A DNA stretch of 64,000 nt, from NCBI GenBank assembly GCA_036346225.1, contig JARFIW010001104.1, positions 8,644,001-8,708,000 of the forward strand, given 5' to 3'. The position numbers were made by a program, and so were the translations under genes. How positions within the stretch are numbered: the first letter of the stretch is position 1; each line of letters starts with the position of its first letter. Below, one piece after another: positions 1 through 8,996 of this stretch. Below the pieces are notes generated by a model, which was not told the origin of the DNA, made no database searches, and saw only the letters and a program-made list of their open reading frames with translations. The DNA comes from Platerodrilus igneus. Its lineage: Eukaryota > Arthropoda > Insecta > Coleoptera > Lycidae.

Positions 1-36
1 GGATCGAAACGTTAATAAAGATAATTTTAAAAACTA
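1..36 (+). mobile_element. 3' tail of a Penelope-like element, cut by window edge
   Basis: The first 20 bases carry GGATCGAAACG followed by TTAATAAAG. This closely resembles the tail at 3399-3420 (GGACCGAAACG then CGTAAATAAAG), which follows a PLE endonuclease fragment. CGAAA-ACGT fits the 3' half of a hammerhead core followed by a short palindromic stem III. The 5' half of the motif and the element body lie outside the window, so this is an inference from similarity to the second copy. Confidence 0.45.
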
Positions 37-100
37 TGAGTGGTTTAATCCCCAAAGAAGATTAAGAAGAATAGGTTGTGCTTTGATGGGAGTACTTTAA

Positions 101-253
101 ATGACATTACTGCCCCATGATGCTTATGTTCTACCAAATGTTAATAGAATTTTAAATATATTAAGAGGAGACAACTATATTTCTTCCATTAATCTCCGGA
201 AAGCGTTTCTTTACATTTCATTATCTGAGGCTTTCAGGTCGTGGATCATATAG
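101..253 (+). pseudogene. Ty3/gypsy reverse transcriptase fragment
   Basis: A 50-residue open stretch contains DAYVLPNVNRIL, then LRGDNYISSINLRKAF. It matches the Ty3/gypsy RT block DAYPLPxIxxxLxxLxGxxxfSxIDLxxxYxQI, which includes the first catalytic aspartate region. Here the motif A aspartate is replaced by asparagine (SSINL for SxIDL) and a stop follows at 251-253. The fragment is therefore a dead relic. The coding direction agrees with the RNase H remnant at 2197-2403, so both probably come from one element. Confidence 0.75.
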
Positions 254-2196
254 AGGGTTAAAATTTTGCAGAAAAGGTTAAATTAAGTTATAATATACTA
301 CAAAAAATTTGGCATTTACCTTTCATAAATATCGTGGCTTAATGATAATTACCAAGGGCGCCAGACAAGTCGAGAATGTCCAAATGTTCGTGCAAAACCT
401 TGAGAGACTTGTCATCCCAAGGAGGACAATTGTTTCTTTTAATCAACTCTTATCTTTTTTACTACTTATGCAACTTCCATGATAAAAAAATAATAAAAAA
501 AACTATTGACTTACTTCAACGGCAAACAAAACTATTTAATTAACAGAGCAATAAACGTGAACCTCTTACATTCATTGATTTTATTTTGAAATTTAATTGA
601 ATAGGTGAATATGGAATTATGAAAATTTTGCGTACATAAGTAATTCCCAAACACTTGTATATGAACGAAAACTTATATTATAAATCTTACACTAAATTAA
701 TTCTACGGTTTATGGCCAAAACGTCCTAACAAGTAAACTAACTAAAAATTTGTCATGCTACTTAACTATAAAAACTTACTTACTAAAAATCGTCCATTGT
801 TTGATGGCTTGCCTTCCAACGTATAACAGCTCTTAAATTGGGGGATAGAATCTCGCTTGTTGCTTCTGTTTGTAATTTTTAAATAATTGAGTGGCACACG
901 AACCCGGGAGGATCTTATTGACAATATCACTTAACTTGTGCATCACATGCCTACAAACTTTTTATTATTTACCTTGTATCACTATAAATCCGCGAACATA
1001 CGGGCATAACCCCCGCGAACTGGAAGAGTTATCACTCCTTTTACAATTTTTACTATCGTGATACTAAGTGAAATATTAAATCTGTGATGCCGGAGAACGC
1101 TAGTTTCTTTCTACTTCTTGACCACGGACAGCCCCATTGGAAAAACTCTGTCTTTTGGCTAAAGCCTTAAGTTGTATAGATTAATTGTTCAATGACTGAA
1201 CAGAAACAAGATTTCAGAAACCAAATCCAACCCCTTTTTAGATGAGGGTCACGGAAGCAATTATTTTTCTAAGGGTTTAAATATATTGTATCTTCTAAGA
1301 ATTTCTTAATTATTGAAATGTGAACCATACCTATGGCGACAGTGGTCTGCCATTAACAAAAGACCGGTTAACCCACTTGAGCCGAAATGGATTTTAAATA
1401 CAATGGATGTCTCTAGACTACTTAAAATTACTTGCAATCTTTGAACAAATCAAATTGGAAATAGTTTTCGCTATTTATAATGTTTCGTTTTCTATAACCC
1501 GCTGTCAATCAAAGAAATTATTAAGAAAATTAAGCTTTTCAAACAGAAAATTGCTTTCCTTTATTTACGTTAAAAGGTACTATTCCATTTTAATTTTATC
1601 AGATTCGTCAATCTGTAACCGACCTAAGCTTTAAGTTTATTGTATTTGATTTACAAGGGTAGAGCTTTAAATTATGATGACCTGCCGCTGGAATTTCTAA
1701 TAGTTTAGCCTGAAGCTATTTGTAAATCTGGTCTTTTATGAGGGATGCTAACTAAAATATGAAGTAATTTATTGTGGAATTTTTGTCTATACTTTATGCA
1801 AGTTACTGAATTTTAATTAATGAATTGATCTGTTTATTTGTTAACATTACAAAATAATGTTACAATTTATTTGGGATTTTTCCACCCTGCTGTTGCCGAT
1901 AAAAGAATTAAGAAAAAGAAGAAAAATTAACCTATTTGTTGCAGTGCGTCTTTATTCGTGCAAACTAACCAAGCTTTTATTGACTGCTTCTTTGTTAACG
2001 CAGCTCAAATACTCGGCTCGTGGTCTAGGAGTTGCGCTAATTCCGTCTATAGATGGAGAGAGTCACTTCTTACGCAAGATGAACCATAAGTCGTTTCCAA
2101 CAGAACTATTTGGCTGCCGAGTAGGAGTTTTAACGGTTATCTTTGTCATTGAGAAATTTCGGCCTTAGGTTGGAAGAACTAAATTAGTGGTAGTTA
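254..2196 (+). other. Decayed interior of a Ty3/gypsy element, no recognisable domain
   Basis: This stretch lies between the RT and RNase H remnants in the same orientation. The spacing is close to what would separate them in an intact pol, but frames are heavily broken. Short open frames at 1407-1634 and 1857-2168 show no family motif I recognise. Assignment to the same element rests on position only. Confidence 0.35.
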
Positions 2197-2403
2197 CGGT
2201 GGGCCGTTTGGTTGAAGCAACACGCTCTTGACTTAGTTAATTGTAAAGGAAAGTTTAATGTGATTCCTGACTGCCTTAATCGTGATACGGATGAGGAGAA
2301 TCACCAGATTAATTTAATAGATGTTAAATTAGAAAAGTTAAATCTGTGGTTTGAGAAAGAGAAGGAGAAAATATTGTTCTCACCAACCCATTACCATCAC
2401 TAG
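2197..2403 (+). pseudogene. Ty3/gypsy RNase H C-terminal fragment
   Basis: Reading from 2197 the frame begins RWAVWLKQHALDLVNC and continues with KGKFNVIPDCLNRD. This is the Ty3/gypsy signature at the end of RNase H (RWxLxLQxYDFxIxxxKGKxNVVxDALSR), with C in place of A and N in place of S. An in-frame TAG lies just upstream at 2191-2193 and the frame ends at 2403. No integrase is seen downstream, where another element (PLE) follows within 300 bases. Confidence 0.8.
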
Positions 2404-2704
2404 ACTATTAAGGATGATTTTGTCTTGTGTTTGTGTTCATGAAATAGTTAGCCAAGATTTTGATGTTGATAGGTATCCTGAAAAGCGATTTCATGTTATG
2501 TCAATTCATATTATAAAGAACTTTTAATTGAGTTGTTATATTAAATGCTTCTACTACTTCTGGAATTGTTTAATACATTATTAAGGCATAGACTACATAT
2601 CTTTAATTTTGTTCCGTCGAACGTTCTCTATTTGTCGAATTTAATGGAATCTTTTAGTACCTGCGCCACAACGGAATGATATAATAAGCACTTTTCATAT
2701 TCAG
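2404..2704. other. No feature recognised
   Basis: AT-rich sequence between the gypsy RNase H remnant and the PLE endonuclease remnant. It may be decayed integrase N-terminal sequence or the 5' side of the PLE insertion. No motif supports either. Confidence 0.3.
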
Positions 2705-3067
2705 TTGACATCGGGGCTTCTAAAACCTGCAATAAAAATAAAAATCAAACACAAAATTAATTCTATTGATTGTTCCGGATGTTACATCGGAAACATCAAG
2801 CAGTACATTCATAAGAGAGTTTACGAACATAAATATTCAATCCAAACGAGCAACAAAAAAAGTACAGCACTCGCTGCCCATACGATTGAAATGTCACACC
2901 AGTTTGACTTTAAAAATTTTAAAATTTTGGGCACTGAAATAAACGATAACAAAAGAAATGCATTGGAAACTATACATATTCAACGCAACATAAATTCTAT
3001 TAATTTTAAATCTGACCGAGAGTATTTCTCCAGTGTATATTATAATTTAATACGAAATTTCAATTAA
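2705..3067 (+). pseudogene. PLE GIY-YIG endonuclease fragment (family 2)
   Basis: An open frame of 120 codons. From about residue 20 it reads SIDCSGCYIGNIKQYIHKRV then YEHKYS. This is the PLE-type GIY-YIG nuclease block: a Cys pair, YIG, then a helix with conserved Arg and Glu-His. The GIY half is eroded and the usual Q-T after YIG is N-I. Downstream residues (AAHTIEMSHQFDFKNFKILG) follow the usual PLE C-terminal pattern. It is 5'-truncated, with no RT domain upstream. The family differs clearly from the array at 8417-25901. A 3' tail with a hammerhead remnant follows at 3385-3420. Confidence 0.8.
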
Positions 3068-3384
3068 GAATTGCAGCTTAGTAAAAATTGCCCTAGTACT
3101 AAACTATTACGGAAACCTTCCTTTATATTATAGATTTGACAGGTGTCAAGTAAATACTATCACCACAACAATAATAAGCCAAATAGTACTTATAGTTAGC
3201 ATATGTGGCATTTTATAAATTAACATTGTAATAAAAAACCTATTTTAATATGTATATAAGTTTTAGTAAAAATAAGTTTTAAACATGTAAATTAATTAAA
3301 AAAAAATTTATTCAATTGACAACTGGTATGTAACATATATTTTAGTATTTATTTATTGTTTATGTAGTGAAGTTGTGGCTATTT
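3068..3384 (+). other. 3' untranslated region of the family-2 PLE fragment
   Basis: AT-rich non-coding sequence between the stop codon of the endonuclease remnant and its hammerhead-like tail. It contains AATAAAAA-type tracts but no defined signal. Assigned by position. Confidence 0.4.
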
Positions 3385-3420
3385 TGAAAATGATCCATCG
3401 GACCGAAACGCGTAAATAAA
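3385..3420 (+). ncRNA. Degenerate hammerhead ribozyme motif at PLE 3' end
   Basis: The segment reads TGAAAATGATCC-ATC-GGACCGAAACGCGTAAATAAAG. A short stem II (TCC/GGA) and the conserved CGAAA are present. They are followed by the self-complementary ACGCGT and then A, which fits a minimal stem III plus a GUA cleavage site. The CUGAUGA half is damaged (AAAATGA), so activity is unlikely. PLEs of many animals are known to carry hammerheads in their terminal repeats. Confidence 0.5.
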
Positions 3421-3532
3421 GAAAATTCTGCATGTAATATATGAATATTTCAATCTCATCTAGTTTATATTGACCTACTCCCAAGAACTAAGAATATTTA
3501 TCTATATAAGGTCAAGAAGAACATACATTTAC

Positions 3533-3534
<2 letters not shown>

Positions 3535-3566
<32 letters not shown>
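3535..3566. repeat. (TA)n microsatellite
   Basis: About 32 bases of uninterrupted TA. It directly abuts the left arm of the hammerhead inverted repeat, a typical landing place for PLEs. Confidence 0.95.
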
Positions 3567-3570
<4 letters not shown>

Positions 3571-3628
3571 TAGGGTTTCGACCTTATTAAAACTATTACG
3601 TTTGTTTTTAAATGTTTTATTAAAACTA

Positions 3629-3667
3629 TCCAAGCTTTCGTTGTCTATTGGACAACTTCATCAGGGA
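3629..3667 (-). ncRNA. Hammerhead ribozyme motif, left arm
   Basis: On the minus strand: stem I strand TCC, core CTGATGA (3658-3664), one extra A, stem II GTTGTC-CAATA-GACAAC (perfect 6 bp), GAA, palindromic AGCT as minimal stem III, U as cleavage residue, then GGA pairing with the TCC of stem I. All core positions match the hammerhead consensus apart from the one residue inserted after A9. The two-base-pair stem III suggests it would need to act as a dimer. Confidence 0.75.
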
Positions 3668-3720
3668 AACTAAAAGTGCAAGTTGATACAATGTTGATAC
3701 AAAGTTGATACAATTTAGTT

Positions 3721-3760
3721 TCCCTGATGAAGTTGTCCAATAGACAACGAAAGCTTGATA
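3721..3760 (+). ncRNA. Hammerhead ribozyme motif, right arm
   Basis: The mirror copy on the plus strand: TCC, CTGATGA (3724-3730), extra A, GTTGTC-CAATA-GACAAC, GAAA (3749-3752), AGCT, U. The 3' strand of stem I reads GATA instead of GGATA, so one G is lost and stem I is weaker than in the left arm. The core is intact. Confidence 0.7.
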
Positions 3761-3858
3761 GTTTTAATAAAACATTTAAAACAAACGTAATAGTTTTAAT
3801 AAGGTCGAAACCCCTTAATTATTTTAAGTACTAACAAAGTGACGACCGTTACTTCCTG

Positions 3859-3860
<2 letters not shown>

Positions 3861-3905
<45 letters not shown>
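3861..3905. repeat. (TA)n microsatellite
   Basis: About 45 bases of TA immediately left of the perfect hairpin at 3906-3956. Confidence 0.95.
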
Positions 3906-3909
<4 letters not shown>

Positions 3910-3956
3910 ATTCAATTTATTGGGGATTGCTGCAATCCCCAATAAATTGAATTATT
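3906..3956. repeat. Perfect 24-bp palindrome with 3-base loop
   Basis: Arms 3906-3929 and 3933-3956 are exact reverse complements around the loop CTG. The inner part of the arm is TTATTGGGGATTG. It lies between two (TA)n tracts. The perfect pairing suggests a recent origin, such as a foldback end or template-switch product. No terminator context or gene is adjacent. Confidence 0.9.
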
Positions 3957-3988
3957 TTAAATTAATATTCAGCAAATAAAACGTGAAG

Positions 3989-3991
<3 letters not shown>

Positions 3992-4029
<38 letters not shown>
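3992..4029. repeat. (TA)n microsatellite
   Basis: About 38 bases of TA, the third such tract within 500 bases. Confidence 0.95.
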
Positions 4030-4033
<4 letters not shown>

Positions 4034-6109
4034 ACTCATATTTAGACCAGGGTAGAAAATTAAATAATCACATCAAATAATTTTAATCACCGTGTATAAG
4101 GAATTTTATTAGATAATACGCTTTATTATGAAAGCGTGAAGCATAAAAATTCATTCGTTTCATTAAACATAAGAGAAATTACGTGCAAAATTTATATTAA
4201 TTAACTCTATTTTAAGTAACCGGTATTAAACAAAACGTACAGATAATAATTGAATATTTAATTAGGATTCACTAAAAATTAAAGGGTATTAATTTTAATT
4301 GAAGTTAATTGAACCGTTAGTAACATATAATATCTATAAAAACTTGTAAAAACCCAATAAAATGCAAATCGTAGAAGTGGTAGTTAGAAGTAGGATGTTT
4401 GAACACACCTGCGTATTTTAAAAAGGCAATTTCAGTTTAATTTGTTTAGATAAACATGTCGATTCTACGGATATTGGAAAAGGTCGGATGCTTTAGCACG
4501 AAATACAGAACACCTGCGCATTTTTAAAAAAGCTCATTCTGCGTAAATGTTGCAGATAATTAATGGTTACAAAGAATCTTGGAGAAACCGTGGCTTAATA
4601 TTCACGGGAAGGCGCGATACGGGGTTATTTAATCCAGATAGTCCACATGGACTGAAAATAATCGATAATAAGGAATATCAATGTGCACCAATAAAGAACA
4701 GGTTAGAGAAGGAAAGATAATGTGCGTAAGACAAAGACACTAATAATTAAAGGCGTGATATGAGCAACGTCACGAGGGTCACGATTGGTTGAAAATAAGA
4801 TGCACATATGAGAGGTAGAAACAACAATTTCTGTATAAAATTTAATTAGTTATTCTCGGACATGTTTGCGTGCAGTGTGAGAATTTCTGAGATTTAACTG
4901 GCGCGAGTGCAAAATTCGTAAAAACCGACGCACAGGCTACGGACTGGGAACCTAGCATGCGAAATTCTTTAGAATTGCCCGTTTTGGGGACTCGATCGAC
5001 AGACGGGCTAACTTCTATATATACCGAGGTGAATATAAACAAGCTCTCTGACATCCGCGACTTGATTCAAGATGTTAAACAGTGCATTTTAGTTTGATAA
5101 AATAATTTAAAGTTTGCTCGTATATTTTGGTGATTCAAAATAGTTTGTTCTTTACGTGCTAACATGAATATACTTTAGTGCATTTAGATACAAGGTAATA
5201 AAATTTAGTATCACTGTACCAATTAGTAAAATTTACAACGACAAATGTATACACAAAAGTAGGCAGTTTTGGCGTATATTGGTGAAAGAAGTATGAATTT
5301 CTTTGCTATTTTTCGGAGGTGTTAATGATTAAATGGTTCATAAATGTGTCTGGATCCACAAAACAAGGGTCAGATATACACAGATGAGTTCCGGAAAAGC
5401 CCAGACACAACTTTAAATAAATGGTGATGGAGAAAATTTTTAAAGCGTTGAGAATCGGAAGCTGTAAATATAATCCAGTTGGAATGGTGTGATTAACAAA
5501 AGGGACGATGTACATTGAAGCTACGAGTGCAGTAAACTTCAGGTAATTTATACTATTTTGTTTGAACTTTGATATTTTTGTGTGTGTTGAATAACTTTAT
5601 AATTGATTTACTTTAAATGGACATTAGTGAGATTATACTAACAATAAAATTTTAATTTTAAGGTGAAATCTTGCTTGTTTAAGTAGAAAGGGGTATTTAG
5701 TATTGATGTTCTGGATTATGATGAAATTTTAGGTATGTCTTTGAGCTCAATTAGACGAACCTGGTTAATTAACGTAAAGGGTGGTAGATGCTCCTTTGTA
5801 CTCAGACTCAGGTCTGCATATATTGTTATATTAATTAGTAGGCATCCTACAAGGACTTTAATTCTGGATGCACATTAAATGATAATAAAATTAATCTTGA
5901 AATTCTTTTTAAAACTGAAATTTATGCTGAATTTTTAATTTGAAATTTTAATGTATTGTGAATATTGATGTAAATAGAGTTAACGTTCGTGTTTGTGGTA
6001 GGAATGTGTTTGTTTTTTTTATGAATGAGGATGAAAGTTATCTAGGGGAGCAGCCGAGGCGATTAACAGAAGAAAGTCAACGGACCAGGTAATTTAATAA
6101 CTTTGTAGG
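4030..6109. other. Unassigned AT-rich region
   Basis: No convincing coding sequence. Minor structure: a phrase around AACACCTGCGTATTTTAAAAA occurs at about 4404-4425, with a diverged copy at about 4509-4530 (AACACCTGCGCATTTTTAAAAA). A TATATATA box-like sequence lies at about 5017. The small minus-strand open frames at 4842-5054 and 5306-5515 look like chance. Confidence 0.4.
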
Positions 6110-6300
6110 TTTCACAGCATTCTTTGGCATCCAATTCGTAGGGGCTCGAGTCTTAAAGCGGAGTACCCGGAGTTTGGTGGTTTCACAGCATAATTTGACG
6201 CCCAATCTGTGGGGCTCGAATGTTTTTTTTAAGGGCCAGTTCCCGCATTCAAAGGAGAATTTACATAGCAAATTTGGCGCCCAATTCGTGAGGCTCGATT
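6110..6300 (+). repeat. Three imperfect copies of a primer-binding-site-like motif
   Basis: Three copies at about 6110-6150, 6181-6220 and 6261-6300 share the plan TTTCACAGCA, a few bases, TTTGGCGCCCAA, then TCGTGGGGCTCGA. The core resembles the retroviral/LTR-element primer binding site complementary to a lysine tRNA 3' end (TGGCGCCCAACGTGGGG). Spacing is about 71 and 80 bases. Related copies recur at 8241-8337. A single copy would suggest an LTR/PBS junction. The repeated arrangement is unusual. Confidence 0.55.
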
Positions 6301-8240
6301 TTAAAATGGATCACACACACATATGAATATCAATTAAGAATAGCGTGTGTTATGTCATGAACATATTTTTACTGTTATATTTAAGAAGTATAAAGCATTG
6401 TAAATTTCATATTATAAACCAAGGTAACCTTCAAAAGTTAAATTATAGCAACGAGGGAGGTGTAGTTTCTGAAAAATAGCTTGAGCATTTTAAATCGTTG
6501 GCAGTTATTTTCGAATAAAGCTTTCTTAGTATCGTTGAAGATAAGAGGACACACATAACAAGCAAATTCTTAGTAGGGTGGTAAGGCGGTTGTAAAGTAA
6601 AAAGGAATTTATGGTTTTGGGGGATCTAGGCGGTTACAAATACTGTTTGCCAACTGCGAAACAAAGAGGAATTAGTTGTTTGAACGCGTAGAAGTAAGAT
6701 AGAAATATCACGTGTTAACATAGACATAGTTTAAACTTAGGAGGAGAGGATGATTTTGTCCATAACAATAGAACTTGCAAACCAGTAAACAAAGAGGGAT
6801 TGTGTTATAAAATGGGTATGAGTGGAATAAGTAGAGAAGGAGCTTTTACGGTCAGGAACAACGGGGATAACAGAAAAGGTAAACGGTCGATTTAGCGCGT
6901 ATGTATTGAAGCGAGATAGAGATAGCGAGTATTACTAGAGGCGTGTTTTAAACGGTAACTTTTGCCAGAAGGGATGCAATTTTCGAAGAAATGTATATAG
7001 TACGTGCGTTGTTGAGAGTGTAAACTTATGTTTTCGGAGAAAATCGGTGTTGCTTGGGAGTGAAACTCACAAAAATGTATACTTTAGCTTGTGGTGTGAG
7101 GGAAAATTTCTAAGATTTCGTTGTCCGTTGGAATTGTTGTTTCTAGAATTTGTAGAAAAATCTAACCGTTGAGGGTTTCAAGAATTGATAGATTGTATTG
7201 GCGGTGTTAACAAGCTTTAGAGGGGCAAACGAATGATACATAAGCCCTAACGAATGGTGGTGAGGCTCTCTCTAGCTCTCTCGAAGTTTTCAGCAAGTCT
7301 ACGTCTCTTTAGACTAACACTGGTAGTTACAACCCGCTAACGGTGCCAAGTTCTGTAAGTAAAATTGTTACACATTCATTTTGCACGAAGTGTGCTTTGT
7401 ATACAATTGCGAATGGAGTAAGAGGTAGTGTTTGGCGTACTGGTTGATTACCTACACATTATAGAAGAAATTTGGGAGTTAGAATGCAGTATGGAGTTGG
7501 AAAATGAGCTAACCCTTTGCTGATGTTGTTGCAGTTAGCAGTTGTTGTGATGGCAATCCAGATTGTATTTTCTTGTAGTCAGCAGTCGTTGACGGTATGA
7601 TGTCAGTCCTGAGGGCAGCAATAGAATCCAGGTAACTGTTGTTTTGTTTCCATATGTGTATAAACAGGTGTTTTGTGGGTATACTGTTATGAACTATAAA
7701 GATAAACTTAGGAAGTGTTATGAATTGAACTTATGCTGTTGCATTATTGCACTTTATTTCTTTGTGGAAATTTAGGTTTAAGAAATAATTGATGATATTA
7801 ATAATTTTTGGTATGTACAAGGTAAAAGGGTACTTTTGGGGTTGACGTGCTATATTTGCACGAAGGTTTAAGGATTATTATGAGTTCGTACTAAACCGGA
7901 GGTAAAGTAAAGACTGTGGGAAAGCCTTGTTACTTTTTTGTAGATAATAAAATTGTAAATATTTATTTGTGTAATTATGGATTTCAAAGTGTATTGTCAA
8001 ATGTGTTACTTTAACGAAGAGGATGTACATCATGTATAATTAATGAGTGAACGAAGAGTTTTATGTTGATCTGGGAGTGTCTTTGTCTATGGATATGCTA
8101 ATAAACTTAGGCCTTTTTACTGTAGCAAAATTTTTTTGGTACTTAGTTTGGTTTTTCAGAAAAGCAGCTGAGCAGTCGTGGCATACTTCGTTGCGAAGCA
8201 GAGTTATTGTAGAATTTTTGTATTTATAAGAGGTTGGAGC
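6301..8240. other. Unassigned region between two PBS-like repeat clusters
   Basis: About 1.9 kb with slightly higher G content on the plus strand and no recognisable gag, pol or host coding sequence. A CT-rich patch lies near 7260-7290. It could be leader or LTR sequence of a decayed LTR element, judged only from the flanking PBS-like motifs. Confidence 0.3.
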
Positions 8241-8334
8241 TTTCGCAGCAAAATGGCGTCCAAATCGTGGGACTGGAGTCTTCGCAGCAAAATGACGTCC
8301 GCAGGTGGGGCTTTCTGTATAGACAGTTTCGCAG

Positions 8335-8337
<3 letters not shown>
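8241..8337 (+). repeat. Further PBS-like motif copies next to the TA target
   Basis: Two copies of TTCGCAGCAAAATGGCGTCC type at 8241-8280 and 8281-8312, spaced 40 bases, plus a partial third (AGTTTCGCAGCAA) ending at 8337, where the (TA)n begins. They are homologous to the copies at 6110-6300 but more diverged (GGCGTCC, GACGTCC). Confidence 0.55.

Positions 8338-8416
<79 letters not shown>
8338..8416. repeat. (TA)n-AGACACACAT-(TA)n microsatellite, left flank of the PLE array
   Basis: TA tracts interrupted once by AGACACACAT at about 8373-8382. The same (AT)n-AGACACACAT string occurs directly after the far end of the array at 25902-25946. The shared non-TA motif suggests a long target-site duplication around the whole 17.5-kb block. 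Confidence 0.8.
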
Positions 8417-8420
<4 letters not shown>

Positions 8421-8502
8421 AAGATTTTGTTTTTTGGTTCTTGGGATAAAGTCGCTCATAAATTAAACACAAAACATTAAATGTGTATCATTTGTATTAA
8501 AT

Positions 8503-8540
8503 CGTACGTTTCGGTGATAATTTACACCTTAATCATCGAT
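8503..8540 (-). ncRNA. Hammerhead-like motif, unit A
   Basis: On the minus strand: ATCGATGA, UUAA, stem II GGTG-TAAATTAT-CACC, then GAAA and the palindrome CGTACG. GAAAC-GTA fits a minimal palindromic stem III with cleavage after A. The 5' half lacks U4 of CUGAUGA and has four extra bases before stem II, so it departs from the consensus. It lies about 90 bases from the unit's 3' boundary and recurs in every unit. Confidence 0.4.
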
Positions 8541-8996
8541 CTACATGAAAAGTATATAAATAGGTAATTCATATAACAGGTAATATATGTTTAACTTACT
8601 TATTACTTGATAAAATTATTTTATGTATTCACCCATAATAAAAGTAACAGAAGGAAGCTTGTCATATTACTGATTAAGAATTAAAATTAATTTTGAATGA
8701 AATGTCAGTTCACTTATTTGACAAAATGTAGGATCAAGGATGACATCAAACAACAAATTATGACACTATTTGATTATATTTTTTATTTAAATAGTAGTAT
8801 GTGGTTTTTTTAAAAAATTTTTTGTATGGTGGGTTGCATAAAAATAGTTAGATTTTAAAATCATATATTTTACAGGTGTAGTAAACAGGTTGACTTTTGA
8901 CTTAAATTAAATAGAATTCTGTGTGTAAGCAATATCATTATAGTTAGTATATTTTTTGAATTAAAAGTGTATAGGTATGAGTAAACTGTATGTAAA

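Larger units (their letters stand above)
3567..3820. mobile_element. Hammerhead-bearing inverted repeat (PLE-derived, head-to-head)
   Basis: Arms of about 105 bp, roughly 3568-3674 and 3714-3820, are near-perfect reverse complements. The spacer of about 39 bp contains three short direct copies of GTTGATACAA. Each arm carries CTGATGA, a 6-bp stem II and CGAAA in outward orientation, minus strand on the left and plus strand on the right. The outer ends meet (TA)n on the left. No coding sequence is present. I read it as two PLE 3' termini joined head-to-head with the interior lost. A MITE-like foldback element is the alternative. Confidence 0.7.

Noticed and set aside
7294..7362. Splice-like exon between TTTTCAG and GTAAGTAAAA
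   Set aside because: All three frames contain stops, so it cannot be an internal coding exon. A non-coding exon cannot be shown from sequence alone.
8061..8480. Three overlapping open frames rich in alternating Tyr-Ile
   Set aside because: They translate the (TA)n tract. The repeat has no stop in some frames, so they are artefacts.
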